Source of the DNA: Pseudomonas sp. ACM7
GTDB lineage: Bacteria > Pseudomonadota > Gammaproteobacteria > Pseudomonadales > Pseudomonadaceae
Length of the DNA: 36,152 bases
NCBI RefSeq assembly: GCF_004136015.1
Contig: NZ_CP024866.1
Coordinates: 3,768,028-3,804,179 of the forward strand
Direction of reading: 5' to 3'
A program made the translations under genes and the position numbers. Position 1 is the first letter of the stretch, and each line of letters begins with the position of its first letter. Below are positions 15,872-24,531 of the stretch, piece by piece. The notes under the pieces were generated by a model. The model saw only the letters and a list, made by a program, of their open reading frames with translations. It did not search any database and was not told the DNA's origin.

Positions 15872-17185
15872 ATGACCGCCAACACCCACTCGCGCCCGGC
15901 GCCGTTCGCCCGCTCGGATTACAAGACCCTCGGCCTTGCGGCCCTTGGCGGCGCGCTGGAAATCTACGATTTCATCATTTTCGTATTTTTCGCCCTGACC
16001 CTCAGCCAGCTGTTCTTCCCCCCGGAAATGCCCGAGTGGCTGCGACTGCTGCAAAGCTTCGGGATCTTCGTGACCGGTTATTTGGCGCGGCCGTTGGGCG
16101 GGATTCTGATGGCGCATTTCGCCGACCGGCTGGGCCGCAAGAAGGTCTTCAGCCTGAGCATCCTGATGATGGCGCTGCCGTGCCTGTTGATCGGCATCAT
16201 GCCGACCTACGCCCAGATCGGTTATTTCGCACCGCTGCTGCTGTTGGCCCTGCGAATCCTCCAGGGCGCGGCGGTGGGCGGCGAAGTGCCGAGCGCCTGG
16301 GTATTCGTCGCCGAGCATGCACCGGCCGGGCATCGCGGTTATGCCCTCGGTTTCCTGCAGGCCGGGCTGACGTTTGGTTACCTGATCGGCGCCCTGACGG
16401 CGACTTTTCTGGCGCAGGCGTTCACCCCGGCAGAAATCCTTGATTACGCCTGGCGTTACCCGTTCCTGCTGGGCGGCGTGTTCGGCGTAATCGGCGTCTG
16501 GCTACGCCGCTGGCTCAGCGAAACCCCGGTGTTCATGGCCATGCAGGCGCAACGTGATGAGGCCGTCGAGCTGCCGCTGCGCACGGTCTTGCGTGAACAC
16601 CGTCTGGCCATGCTGCCGGCGATGATCCTCACTTGCGTACTGACCTCGGCGGTGGTGGTGTTCGTGGTGATCACCCCGACCATGATGCAGAAAACCTTCG
16701 GCATGACCGCCAGCCACACCTTCGCCCTGAGTGCCTTGGGTATTGTTTTTCTGAATATCGGCTGCGTCCTCGCCGGGCTGCTGGTCGACCGCATTGGCGC
16801 CTGGCGCACGGTGATGCTCTATAGCCTGCTGCTGCCACTGGGCATCGGCGTTCTCTATACCTGCCTGATCATCGGTGGCAACTGGATCGGCCTGGCGTAC
16901 GCGGTGGCCGGTCTCGGTTGTGGGGTGGTCGGCGCGGTGCCGTCGGTGATGGTCAGCCTGTTCCCGGCGCGAATTCGTGTCTCGGGGATTTCCTTCACTT
17001 ACAACATTGCCTACGCCGTCTGGGCGAGTATCACACCGTTGTTGCTGATCGGTCTGATGCCATGGAGCCCATGGATCTGTGTGATCTTCTGCGCGGTGAT
17101 GGGGACTGTGGGTGTGAGCAGTGCGGCGTATTTCGGGACGCGGATGCCAGGAGTTGGCAGCTGCTCGACTGCTGGCGCGATGTAA
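15872..17185 (+). CDS. MFS transporter, metabolite:H+ symporter (MHS/ProP-like) type
   Basis: This 437-residue protein has 12 predicted membrane segments. It carries the loop motif ADRLGRKKVF between helices 2 and 3 (about residue 85-95), and the early segment GGALEIYDFIIF is typical of the metabolite:H+ symporter branch, which carries organic acids, betaines or shikimate. The ATG at 15872 gives a normal N-terminus; an in-frame codon at 15812 is less likely. It is divergent from the AtoE-type gene with about 200 nt between them, so the two may share control. The substrate cannot be read from the sequence. Confidence 0.9.
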   Translation: MTANTHSRPAPFARSDYKTLGLAALGGALEIYDFIIFVFFALTLSQLFFPPEMPEWLRLLQSFGIFVTGYLARPLGGILMAHFADRLGRKKVFSLSILMMALPCLLIGIMPTYAQIGYFAPLLLLALRILQGAAVGGEVPSAWVFVAEHAPAGHRGYALGFLQAGLTFGYLIGALTATFLAQAFTPAEILDYAWRYPFLLGGVFGVIGVWLRRWLSETPVFMAMQAQRDEAVELPLRTVLREHRLAMLPAMILTCVLTSAVVVFVVITPTMMQKTFGMTASHTFALSALGIVFLNIGCVLAGLLVDRIGAWRTVMLYSLLLPLGIGVLYTCLIIGGNWIGLAYAVAGLGCGVVGAVPSVMVSLFPARIRVSGISFTYNIAYAVWASITPLLLIGLMPWSPWICVIFCAVMGTVGVSSAAYFGTRMPGVGSCSTAGAM

Positions 17186-17314
17186 TCGAAGGTAGCACCG
17201 TACGTGTAGCAACTATTTTTGTAGGACAACCCTGAAACACTCTTCAGAAAATATCCCTGAGGCCGATGGTTAGGCTGCATACCGCTTTCTATCCCTGTCC
17301 ATCGGTGTATCCCC

Positions 17315-18631
17315 ATGTTCAACAAACGCTTGAAGCAGGAGCTGTCGGCTCTTCGCGAAGAACTCTCCAGCCTCCAGCAAGTGAAGGAAAGTCTGGAAAG
17401 CGAGATGCTGGTCCTGACCCTCGATGCCGATGGGCGGATTCAATCGGTCAACCAGAACTTCATCGGTGAGATGCTCTACAAAAGCAGCGACCTGATAGGG
17501 CGACACATCGAAGACATCGTCCCGGCCCATGTGAAGTCGGACGAATTCCACCAGCGCTTCAAGGTCTCGTTGACCCGTGGCGAGCACTTTGCCGGCACGG
17601 TGCGTTTGTTGCGCGGCAATGGTCAGGAAGCCTGGCTGCGCTCGATCGTGCAGCCGGTCCGGTCCGCGGACGGGCGGATCAAACACTTCTCGATTTACTC
17701 CAGTGACCTGACCCGCACCATCGAGGCATCTCGTGAGCATGAGAACCTGATCGGCGCCCTCGTGCGCTCCACGGCAGTGATCGAGTTCGATCTCAATGGC
17801 AACGTGTTGGCGGCCAACGAACGGTTTCTCAGCGGCATGGGTTACAGCCTGGCGCAGATCAAGGGCAAACATCACCGCATGTTCTGCGAACCCGAGGAAT
17901 ACAACAGCGCCGGGTATCAGGACTTCTGGCGTCGCTTGAATGCAGGCGAGTTCTTCGCCGAGCGTTTCAAACGCGTCGACAGCCACGGCCGCGGGGTCTG
18001 GCTGGAGGCGTCCTACAACCCGGTGATCGATGCCAACAACAAGCTCTACAAAGTGGTGAAATTCGCCACGGTGATCACCGATCAAGTCAATCAGGAACAA
18101 GCGGTCGCCGAAGCGGCCAACATTGCCTACAGCACCTCGCAGCAAACCGACAGCAGCGCGCAGCGCGGTAACGCGGTGGTGACTCAGGCGGTCAACGTGA
18201 TGCGTGACCTTGCCAGGCACATGCAGACCGCCGGCGAAGGCATCGAAGCGCTGAACGAGCAGTCGGTGGTGATCGGCACCATCGTCAAAACCATCAGCGG
18301 GATTGCCGAACAGACCAACCTGCTGGCGCTCAACGCGGCCATCGAAGCGGCTCGGGCCGGGGAACAGGGGCGTGGTTTCGCGGTGGTGGCGGATGAGGTC
18401 CGGCAATTGGCTTCGCGCACCAGCCAGGCAACCGATGAGATTGTTGGCGTAGTCCGTCAGAACCAGGACATGGCGCGCAACGCCGTGGCGCTGATGACCG
18501 AGGGCAAACTCCAGGCTGAACAGGGGCTGGCGCTAGCGGCAGAGGCGGGTACGGTGATTGTCGAGATTCAGGACGGTGCACAGAAAGTGGTGAATGCGGT
18601 CGGCCAGTTTGCCAATCAGTTGGCGACTTGA
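17315..18631 (+). CDS. bdlA: Soluble PAS-PAS chemoreceptor resembling BdlA
   Basis: This 438-residue protein has no membrane segment. A short coiled coil (residues 1-30) is followed by PAS domain 1 (about 28-130), PAS domain 2 (about 150-255) and a methyl-accepting signalling domain (about 265-438). The signalling hairpin tip is unmistakable ([20 protein letters not shown] and [15 protein letters not shown], about 329-365). This layout and length match Pseudomonas BdlA, which links redox and c-di-GMP cues to biofilm dispersal. Other short double-PAS receptors share the architecture, so the symbol is a likely, not certain, call. It stands alone, with no che genes nearby. Confidence 0.78.
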   Translation: MFNKRLKQELSALREELSSLQQVKESLESEMLVLTLDADGRIQSVNQNFIGEMLYKSSDLIGRHIEDIVPAHVKSDEFHQRFKVSLTRGEHFAGTVRLLRGNGQEAWLRSIVQPVRSADGRIKHFSIYSSDLTRTIEASREHENLIGALVRSTAVIEFDLNGNVLAANERFLSGMGYSLAQIKGKHHRMFCEPEEYNSAGYQDFWRRLNAGEFFAERFKRVDSHGRGVWLEASYNPVIDANNKLYKVVKFATVITDQVNQEQAVAEAANIAYSTSQQTDSSAQRGNAVVTQAVNVMRDLARHMQTAGEGIEALNEQSVVIGTIVKTISGIAEQTNLLALNAAIEAARAGEQGRGFAVVADEVRQLASRTSQATDEIVGVVRQNQDMARNAVALMTEGKLQAEQGLALAAEAGTVIVEIQDGAQKVVNAVGQFANQLAT

Positions 18632-18688
18632 TGCCTGCCATCGCGGCGTAAATCGCTACAATCGGCGTTTTCCCCAGGAGCAGCCATC

Positions 18689-19288
18689 ATGAGCGTTTCC
18701 CACCGCCGTCCGGTTCCCTTGGCCAAGGCGTATCGTCTGCTCAATCACGGCCCGACCGTGTTGGTCAGCGCGGCTCATGATGGCCAGCGCAACATCATGG
18801 CGGCGGCCTGGGCCATGCCGCTGGATTTCGAGCCGCCGAAAATTGCCGTGGTGCTGGACAAGTCCACCTGGACACGGCAATTGCTGGAGGCTTCGGGCAC
18901 GTTTGTGCTGAATGTTCCCTGCGCCGCCCAGGCCGATATCGTCCAGACCGTTGGCTCGACGTCCGGCCTGGAATTGACCCGGGACCAAGGCCGGGACAAA
19001 TTCCAGGTCTATGGCTTGGCGACCTTCAGCGCTGAGTTGATCGATGCGCCGATGCTCGAAGGCTGCGTCGCCTGGCTGGAGTGCCGACTGCTGCCGGAGC
19101 CAGGCAATCACCAGCAGTACGATCTGTTCCTGGCCGAAGTGATTGCCGCTCAGGCAGACGAGCGCGTGTTCAGTGACGGTCGCTGGCACTTCGAAGGGCA
19201 AGACACGTTGCGCACCTTGCACCATGTGGCTGGCGGGCATTTCCTGAAAATCGGCGATCCAGTGGACGGTAAAACCTTGCAGCCTTAA
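18689..19288 (+). CDS. Flavin reductase-like FMN-binding protein
   Basis: This 199-residue protein matches the flavin reductase-like/flavoredoxin split-barrel family. Features are the N-terminal TVLVSA strand, the AAAWAMPLDFEPPKIAVVL segment that lines the FMN site, and the NVPCAAQAD motif. It has a strong ribosome-binding site (CAGGAG). It likely binds FMN and reduces or transfers electrons to an unknown partner. The frame is convergent with the cupin gene (12-nt gap). Confidence 0.88.
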   Translation: MSVSHRRPVPLAKAYRLLNHGPTVLVSAAHDGQRNIMAAAWAMPLDFEPPKIAVVLDKSTWTRQLLEASGTFVLNVPCAAQADIVQTVGSTSGLELTRDQGRDKFQVYGLATFSAELIDAPMLEGCVAWLECRLLPEPGNHQQYDLFLAEVIAAQADERVFSDGRWHFEGQDTLRTLHHVAGGHFLKIGDPVDGKTLQP

Positions 19289-19300
19289 GCAGTCGGCCTT

Positions 19301-19669
19301 TCACACCCAGACGTCATTCTGCGCCGTGCGCTCGCCACCTTCGTTACCCGTGTTCAGCACACCCTTGGGCTCAATCAGCAGGAGTTTCACCTCCTGCTCG
19401 GCGAACGGTTTGTGCTCGACACCTTTTGACACCACATACATTTCGCCAGCGTTCACCAGCACGTGGCCATCGCGAAAGTCGATGCGCAGTTGCCCTTCGA
19501 GGACGATGAAGGTTTCGTCGGTATCAAGGTGATCGTGCCAGATAAAATCCCCCAGCAGTTTCACCACCTTGAACTGGTAGTCGTTCATTTCGGCGATGAC
19601 CCTAGGCGTCCAGTACGGGCCGATCCTGTCGATTTTTTCAGCGAAATTCAGGCTTTCGTAAGCTTTCAT
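19301..19669 (-). CDS. Small single-domain cupin protein
   Basis: This 122-residue protein is one cupin barrel. The first metal motif reads WHDHLDTDETFIVLEG (H45, H47 and E52 as likely ligands) and the second ends in KGVEHKPFA with its His. These proteins bind metal and either act as dioxygenases or isomerases or bind small ligands. The AraC-type regulator gene lies immediately upstream on the same strand (77-nt gap), so the two may form a unit. No substrate can be assigned. Confidence 0.88.
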   Translation of the reverse strand: MKAYESLNFAEKIDRIGPYWTPRVIAEMNDYQFKVVKLLGDFIWHDHLDTDETFIVLEGQLRIDFRDGHVLVNAGEMYVVSKGVEHKPFAEQEVKLLLIEPKGVLNTGNEGGERTAQNDVWV

Positions 19670-19745
19670 GAAGCAGCTCTCGTGGTTGATCGTAAATCCA
19701 CGATAGCCCGCGCATCGGTGTGCTTCTTGAACGATTGTGCGTGGC

Positions 19746-20555
19746 TCAGCAGCGGTGCATTTTCATCCAGCGGGCTGGCGACAGACCGTAGGTTTTGCTG
19801 AACTGCCGGGTCATGTGGCTCTGATCGGTGAAGCCGGCGATCAGCGCGGCGCTGACCAGTGACTGGCCCTGAATCAGCAGTGAGCGGACCAGGTCCAGGC
19901 GGCGCATGGTCAGGTATCGATAAGGGCTGGTGCCGAACAACAGGCGAAAATCCCGCGACAGACTCCAGCGATCGCGACCGCTGTGTTGCGCCAGTTCTTC
20001 CAGCGTCACGGTGCGATCCAGGGCGCTATGAATGAATTCCCGCGCGCGTTCGGCGGCCACGTAGTCGAAGCTCTGGCGGGTGGCAGACACGCCGGAAACG
20101 CTGTTCAAGGCTTGGGCCAGATCGAACAGCGCATCCTGCTCTTCCAGAGGCTCGAGGGGACAATCAAGGCTTCGCAGCAGCACGGCGGTGGCGGCGAACA
20201 AACGTGGATCGGCTGACAGGCCGGTCTTGATAAACGGCAATGGCTGGCCGCCGAGCATCTGCTGGATCAGCGCCGGCTCGATGTACATCATTCGGTATTG
20301 AAAGCCGGTCTCGGTGCCGGCTTCGCCATCGTGAACTTCGTCCGGGTGCAGCACCATGGTCCCGCCCGGCAGGCTGTGGCGCCAGCCACCGCGGTACTGA
20401 AAACTCTGCACACCGGCCAGGGTATGGCCGATGGCGTAGGTGTCGTGGCGGTGAAGGTCGTAGCCGTGGCCTGCAAAAAACGCCTCGAAACGCTGAAGCC
20501 CGCCAACGTCGGGCGCGCGGTGGAACCAGTCGTGGTGAATGATTTTTTTGCCCAT
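19746..20555 (-). CDS. AraC-family transcriptional regulator
   Basis: This 269-residue regulator has an N-terminal cupin-like sensing part (His-rich segment HGYDLHRHDTYAIGHTLAG around residues 29-50) and a C-terminal AraC DNA-binding domain (about 165-265) with two helix-turn-helices. The hallmark GFTDQSHMTRQFSKTYGLSP lies near residue 240-262. It reads in the same direction as the cupin gene and away from the DUF2975 gene. Confidence 0.93.
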   Translation of the reverse strand: MGKKIIHHDWFHRAPDVGGLQRFEAFFAGHGYDLHRHDTYAIGHTLAGVQSFQYRGGWRHSLPGGTMVLHPDEVHDGEAGTETGFQYRMMYIEPALIQQMLGGQPLPFIKTGLSADPRLFAATAVLLRSLDCPLEPLEEQDALFDLAQALNSVSGVSATRQSFDYVAAERAREFIHSALDRTVTLEELAQHSGRDRWSLSRDFRLLFGTSPYRYLTMRRLDLVRSLLIQGQSLVSAALIAGFTDQSHMTRQFSKTYGLSPARWMKMHRC

Positions 20556-20651
20556 CCGAGGATGCTCGATCGCCTTGAAGCTGTGAGTGGAACATTACCC
20601 CAGGGGGGGGCTTTATGTCTGCGGAAGCGTTTCTATGTGTGTATTACAGTA

Positions 20652-20678
20652 ATAAATTATTGTTTTGCGATAATTTAT
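20652..20678 (+). promoter_or_regulatory. AT-rich palindrome, likely operator of the DUF2975/Xre pair
   Basis: ATAAATTAT at 20652-20660 and its exact complement ATAATTTAT at 20670-20678 flank a 9-nt spacer, ending 42 nt before the start of the DUF2975 gene. Dyads of this form are typical binding sites for small Xre-type regulators, one of which is encoded as the second gene of this pair. Confidence 0.6.
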
Positions 20679-20720
20679 GGTTTAGCGTTTGCTCACATTC
20701 ATTCCCTGTGAGGTGTTGCC

Positions 20721-21281
20721 GTGACTTCCAATCGTCTCGCTCAATTGAGCCAACGCATGGCTGCTGTAACTCTTTTTCTTATCGTCGCAATGCTGGCGAT
20801 CAATGTTGTGCTTTGGCTCTTTCCTTTCCTGGCTGCGAAGGATGGATGGGGGCTCGGTTTTGCGCTTACCGATCGCCAGCTCTCGCATATCACCGATAAA
20901 GCGATGTTGTTCCCGTGGTGGCAAATACTAGGCGGCATTCTGCTGTCGAGCGTGCCATTGCTGGCACTGGCATACGGCTTGGGAAACTTGCGTCGACTGT
21001 TCCGGAACTATTCGCGCGGTGAGTATTTTTCCAGTGAGTCGGCTGTTCATTTAGGTCTGGTCGGAAGGGGCGTGGCGCTCTGGGTGTTGCTTGATTTCTT
21101 GTGCGAGCCCGTGCTCAGCTTCTGGGTGACAATGAATGAGCCGGTCGGTGAACGGCTGATTACCCTCAGTGTCACGGCTCCCACCTTTGTCGCGTTGTTC
21201 CTGGCTGCGTGTATATCGATCATTGCGCGTATTCTCAGGCAGGCCAGTGAAGTGGACTCTGAATACCGCACCTTTGTTTGA
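20721..21281 (+). CDS. DUF2975 four-helix membrane protein
   Basis: This 186-residue protein has four hydrophobic segments (about residues 13-35, 62-85, 108-132 and 145-170) and the segment LRRLFRNYSRGEYFS, typical of DUF2975. It starts with GTG at 20721 after GTGAGGTG. DUF2975 genes commonly sit next to a small YozG-like Xre regulator, as here (next gene 7 nt away). Its function is unknown; the pairing suggests a membrane protein tied to a small DNA-binding partner. Confidence 0.85.
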   Translation: MTSNRLAQLSQRMAAVTLFLIVAMLAINVVLWLFPFLAAKDGWGLGFALTDRQLSHITDKAMLFPWWQILGGILLSSVPLLALAYGLGNLRRLFRNYSRGEYFSSESAVHLGLVGRGVALWVLLDFLCEPVLSFWVTMNEPVGERLITLSVTAPTFVALFLAACISIIARILRQASEVDSEYRTFV

Positions 21282-21288
21282 GAATTTT

Positions 21289-21501
21289 ATGTCAATTGCC
21301 ATTCAGCTGGACGTGATGCTCGCACTGCGCAAAGTCAAATCCAAAGACCTCGCCGCCGCTATCGGCATTACCGAAGCGAACCTGTCGCTGTTGAAGCAGG
21401 GCAAGGTCAAGGGGCTGCGCCTGGCGACGCTGGACGCGATCTGCAAACATTTGAATTGTCAGCCGGGTGACCTGTTGATCCATGTGCCTGACGTCGAGTA
21501 A
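21289..21501 (+). CDS. Small Xre/YozG-like helix-turn-helix regulator
   Basis: This 70-residue protein is essentially one helix-turn-helix domain. The pattern (KVKSKDLAAAIGITEANLSLLKQG, then LDAICKHLNCQPGDLL) is that of the YozG-type Cro/CI regulators paired with DUF2975. The ATG at 21289 follows the DUF2975 stop by 7 nt, so the two are cotranscribed. It likely represses its own operon through the palindrome at 20652-20678. Confidence 0.9.
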   Translation: MSIAIQLDVMLALRKVKSKDLAAAIGITEANLSLLKQGKVKGLRLATLDAICKHLNCQPGDLLIHVPDVE

Positions 21502-21628
21502 AAGTAAGCGCTCCATTGCGCCTGCTTGTTGTGCTGCGTCCACATTTTAACGCCTCGGCGGTGTGTTGCTGGCAGCGGCTGGCGACTGTTCGGCGCGCAT
21601 CTGGTGGCCAATCGTTGAGGAGTTCTGA

Positions 21629-22723
21629 ATGAGCAAACTGCGGGTAGGCATTATTTTTGGTGGTCGTTCGGCTGAACACGAAGTGTCGCTGCAATCGGCG
21701 AAAAACATCGTCGATGCATTGGATCGGTCGCGCTTCGAACCGGTGCTGATAGGCATCGACAAGCAAGGTCACTGGCATCTGAACGACCCTTCGAACTTCC
21801 TGCTCAACCAGGAAAACCCGGCGCTTATCACCCTTAATCAATCCAACCGTGAACTGGCCGTCGTGCCGGGCAAGGTCAGTCAGCAATTGGTGGAAACCTC
21901 CGGTCAGGAACTGCTGGGCCACGTCGATGTGATCTTCCCGATCGTCCACGGCACCTTGGGCGAAGACGGTTGCCTGCAAGGCTTGCTGCGCATGGCTGAT
22001 CTGCCGTTTGTCGGCTCTGATGTACTCGGTTCGGCCGTCTGCATGGACAAGGACATCAGCAAGCGTCTGCTGCGTGACGCCGGGTTGGCGGTCACGCCGT
22101 TCGTCACCCTGACCCGCGCCACCGCGGCGCGCACCGGGTTCGCCGAGGTGCAAGGCAAACTCGGCTTGCCGCTATTCGTCAAACCGGCGAACCAGGGATC
22201 TTCCGTCGGCGTGAGCAAGGTGAATGACGAAGCCGAGTACGCGGCAGCAGTAGAACTGGCCCTGGGTTTCGATGAGAAAGTCTTGGTCGAGTCCGCCGTC
22301 AGCGGCCGCGAGATCGAATGCGCGGTACTCGGCAATGAAAACGCCATCGCCAGCGGTTGTGGCGAGATCGTGGTGCGCAGCGGGTTTTATTCCTACGACA
22401 GCAAATACATCGACGCTCAAGCGGCTGAAGTGGTGGTGCCGGCAAATATCAGCATCGAGGCCAGTGAACGCATCCGCGCCCTGGCCGTCGAGGCGTTTCA
22501 GGTGTTGGGCTGTTCCGGGCTGGCGCGGGTCGACGTGTTCCTGACCGAGAGTGGCGAAGTGCTGATCAATGAGATCAACTCGTTGCCCGGCTTCACCCGC
22601 ATCAGCATGTACCCCAAGCTATGGCAGGCCACCGGTATGACGTACAGCGAGCTGGTCAGCCGTTTGATCGAGCTGGCGCTGGAGAAGCATAAGGCGCGGC
22701 AAACGCTGAAGATCTCTCGCTAG
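21629..22723 (+). CDS. ddlA: D-alanine--D-alanine ligase
   Basis: This 364-residue ATP-grasp ligase joins two D-alanines for peptidoglycan. The N-terminal [15 protein letters not shown], the [12 protein letters not shown] motif, the ATP-binding [15 protein letters not shown], the omega-loop [10 protein letters not shown] and the metal-site [11 protein letters not shown] are all present. The Tyr in the omega loop fits D-Ala-D-Ala rather than D-Ala-D-Lac formation. Length and motifs place it in the DdlA branch, encoded outside the mur/fts cluster. It stands alone between the Xre gene and the molbindin gene. Confidence 0.95.
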   Translation: MSKLRVGIIFGGRSAEHEVSLQSAKNIVDALDRSRFEPVLIGIDKQGHWHLNDPSNFLLNQENPALITLNQSNRELAVVPGKVSQQLVETSGQELLGHVDVIFPIVHGTLGEDGCLQGLLRMADLPFVGSDVLGSAVCMDKDISKRLLRDAGLAVTPFVTLTRATAARTGFAEVQGKLGLPLFVKPANQGSSVGVSKVNDEAEYAAAVELALGFDEKVLVESAVSGREIECAVLGNENAIASGCGEIVVRSGFYSYDSKYIDAQAAEVVVPANISIEASERIRALAVEAFQVLGCSGLARVDVFLTESGEVLINEINSLPGFTRISMYPKLWQATGMTYSELVSRLIELALEKHKARQTLKISR

Positions 22724-22759
22724 GCTCAATACAACAATAATTATTCGAGGAGACACGTC

Positions 22760-23188
22760 ATGAAAGTCAGCGCACGTAACGTATTCAAAGGCATCATCAG
22801 TCAATTGCAACCCGGCGCGGTAAATGCCGAAGTCTCACTGAAGCTGTCAGGCGGTAATGAACTGGTGGCCGTGGTGACCATGGAAAGCGTGAAGAACCTC
22901 GGCCTGGCAGTTGGCAAGGAAGCGATCGCGCTGGTGAAGGCGCCGTGGGTCATGTTGATGACCGAATCCAGCGACATTCGCCTTTCGGCGCGCAACTGCC
23001 TGGAAGGCAAGGTCACCAGTGTCATCGATGGCGCCGTGAACGCCGAAGTGGTCATCCAGCTCGACGGCGGCACCGAAGTCTATTCGATCGTGACACGTCA
23101 GGCTGTGGCAGAACTGGGCCTGGCGCCGGGCGTGAGTGCGACGGCGGTGATCAAGGCGTCGCATATCATTTTGGGTGTGCCGGCTTGA
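22760..23188 (+). CDS. Molbindin with two TOBE/Mop domains
   Basis: This 142-residue protein is two tandem Mop (TOBE) domains of about 68 residues. The first begins KVSARNVFKGIISQLQPGAVNAEV, the second LSARNCLEGKVTSVIDGAVNAEV, each ending in a VIKA/LVKA-type strand. Such proteins store or buffer molybdate and oxoanions in the cytoplasm. A strong ribosome-binding site (GAGGAGA) precedes the ATG. No mod transport genes are alongside. Confidence 0.93.
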   Translation: MKVSARNVFKGIISQLQPGAVNAEVSLKLSGGNELVAVVTMESVKNLGLAVGKEAIALVKAPWVMLMTESSDIRLSARNCLEGKVTSVIDGAVNAEVVIQLDGGTEVYSIVTRQAVAELGLAPGVSATAVIKASHIILGVPA

Positions 23189-23229
23189 TTTAAACCCGGA
23201 GGTGGCTGTTCCAGCCTTCGGTATTTTCG

Positions 23230-24042
23230 TCAGTCTTTGAGCGGGATGTACAACTCGACCACGCTGTCGGGGTGCATTGGCCCGAAAAAGCGTTCGCCGC
23301 AGTATTCGAATTCGATACCTTCAGCTGGCGCCATTCCCGCAGCAGGTAACCATTCGCTATAGGCGGCCCGGAACGTTTCCGGCAGGGTGGTGACCGTCCC
23401 GTGGTGTTCGACCCGGGCGTACCGGCGAGCGGGTATCTCCATCTCCACCATGCCTTGAACAAGCGGGGCGTGCGGTCCTACCGGTAGTCCGGCGATGTAG
23501 CGCCATTGACCGTCATCCAGCGGCTGGCACACACCAAAAGTGCCCATCGGATCGGTCAGACGATCGATTTCCTCCTCGCGCGGCACAAAGCGCTGCCACA
23601 TCTCGGCGATGGTGTCGTCGTCGTCCTGTTGCCAACTCATGCCCATGATCCGCAAGGCGGGGTAGGCGATTCGCGCCGGCGTTTGCATGGGTGGCAGGCT
23701 GCGCTCTGGTTGCGCCAAGTAGCGGGTCAGTTGCCCCAGGACTTGCTCGCTACGCTGGATGTCGGCTCTCAACTGCCGGGCATGCCCTTCGAGGGATTCG
23801 CGCAGGCTGGCGACGCTGTCCAGCCCGCCGTTGACCGCAAGGGCTCGAATATCCTCCAGCGCCATGCCCAGTTGTTTGAGCCAGACGATCCGCCCCAGTG
23901 TGACGATCTGTTCGGGGCGGTAATAGCGATAACCATTGTCGCGACCGGTCAGCGCCGGGATAAACAGGCCGATGCTGTCGTAGTGGCGCAGGGTTTTGGT
24001 GGTGAGCCCGTGGCTGCGGGCCATTTGTCCGATGGTAAGCAT
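23230..24042 (-). CDS. MerR-family regulator with GyrI-like sensor domain
   Basis: This 270-residue regulator starts at the ATG at 24042, which has a strong AGGAGG upstream; an in-frame upstream codon lacks the MerR start. The N-terminal MerR helix-turn-helix (LTIGQMARSHGLTTKTLRHYDSIGLF) is followed by a coiled-coil helix (about 75-120). A GyrI-like small-molecule-binding domain (about 130-270) includes FEYCGERFFGP near the end. The layout is like BmrR/SoxR-type drug-responsive activators, without visible Cys ligands for metal. The target genes are not apparent. Confidence 0.92.
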   Translation of the reverse strand: MLTIGQMARSHGLTTKTLRHYDSIGLFIPALTGRDNGYRYYRPEQIVTLGRIVWLKQLGMALEDIRALAVNGGLDSVASLRESLEGHARQLRADIQRSEQVLGQLTRYLAQPERSLPPMQTPARIAYPALRIMGMSWQQDDDDTIAEMWQRFVPREEEIDRLTDPMGTFGVCQPLDDGQWRYIAGLPVGPHAPLVQGMVEMEIPARRYARVEHHGTVTTLPETFRAAYSEWLPAAGMAPAEGIEFEYCGERFFGPMHPDSVVELYIPLKD

Positions 24043-24120
24043 ATGAAACCTCCTTTTAGACTGGTCGGGGGCCACGATAGAGCTTGCCGTAGGGGCAAGC
24101 TCAAGTCCCTGTGTGCGCCG

Positions 24121-24339
24121 TCAAACGATATCGATCACTACTTTGCCCAGTGCCCGCAGCCGGAGTATTGGTAGATCGACTGGGAACCGGTTCGACTCAT
24201 ACGCCTCGATGAGGGTGATCATGATGTCAAAGTAATCACCCTCGGGTGTGCCTGGCTCAGGCTCATTGTCGAAGAGTGCAGACACATTCTTGAGCGCTGT
24301 ACGGTAGTCCTCGTCGGTGTGAATGGGGCGTACGTTCAT
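24121..24339 (-). pseudogene. higA: Truncated HigA-like antitoxin, apparently fused to an oxidoreductase tail
   Basis: The first ~55 residues (MNVRPIHTDEDYRTALKNV..., then the EPGTPEGDYFDIMITLIEAYE stretch) match the N-terminal domain of HigA-type antitoxins. The Xre helix-turn-helix that should follow is missing. Instead, after 'FPVDLP' the reading frame ends with RALGKVVIDIV, which resembles the C-terminus of zinc-type quinone oxidoreductases (…GKVVIDI). This suggests a deletion joined two genes in frame. The N-terminal assignment is fairly firm; the oxidoreductase tail is an inference from a short motif. Confidence 0.6.
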
Positions 24340-24342
24340 GGG

Positions 24343-24411
24343 TTACTCCATCTCGACGGTATCAGCGTCGATCGCGTCGTAGTGTTTGTGGATGCCGACA
24401 ATTTCCACACT
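24343..24411 (-). pseudogene. higB: 3' remnant of a HigB-type toxin gene
   Basis: Immediately upstream of the HigA-like start, in its own frame, 22 codons end SVEIVGIHKHYDAIDADTVEME then stop. The stretch GIHKHYDAIDADTV matches the C-terminal tail of HigB mRNA-interferase toxins (G-T-H-x-x-Y-D-x-I-D-x-x-T). The frame is closed by a stop just before (24412-24414), and nothing further upstream continues the toxin in any frame I could follow. With the antitoxin fragment downstream, this is a decayed higBA locus. Confidence 0.6.
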
Positions 24412-24482
24412 CTATCGAAGAAGCAGTCATTTGCGGGTAGGAAAAGGCTGCGCGAGATTGCCGATCAGTATTCGTTAGCTAT

Positions 24483-24512
24483 AAAAAAGGGCCTACGTCC
24501 CGGTAAGCCCTT
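24483..24512 (-). terminator. Terminator of the ggt gene
   Basis: Read on the minus strand, AAGGGCTTAC at 24512-24503 pairs with 24496-24487 (one mismatch) around a 6-nt loop. The stem is followed by TTTTTT, 20 nt after the gamma-glutamyltransferase stop. Confidence 0.85.
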
Positions 24513-24531
24513 GCTCATTCCCGCGTACGAC

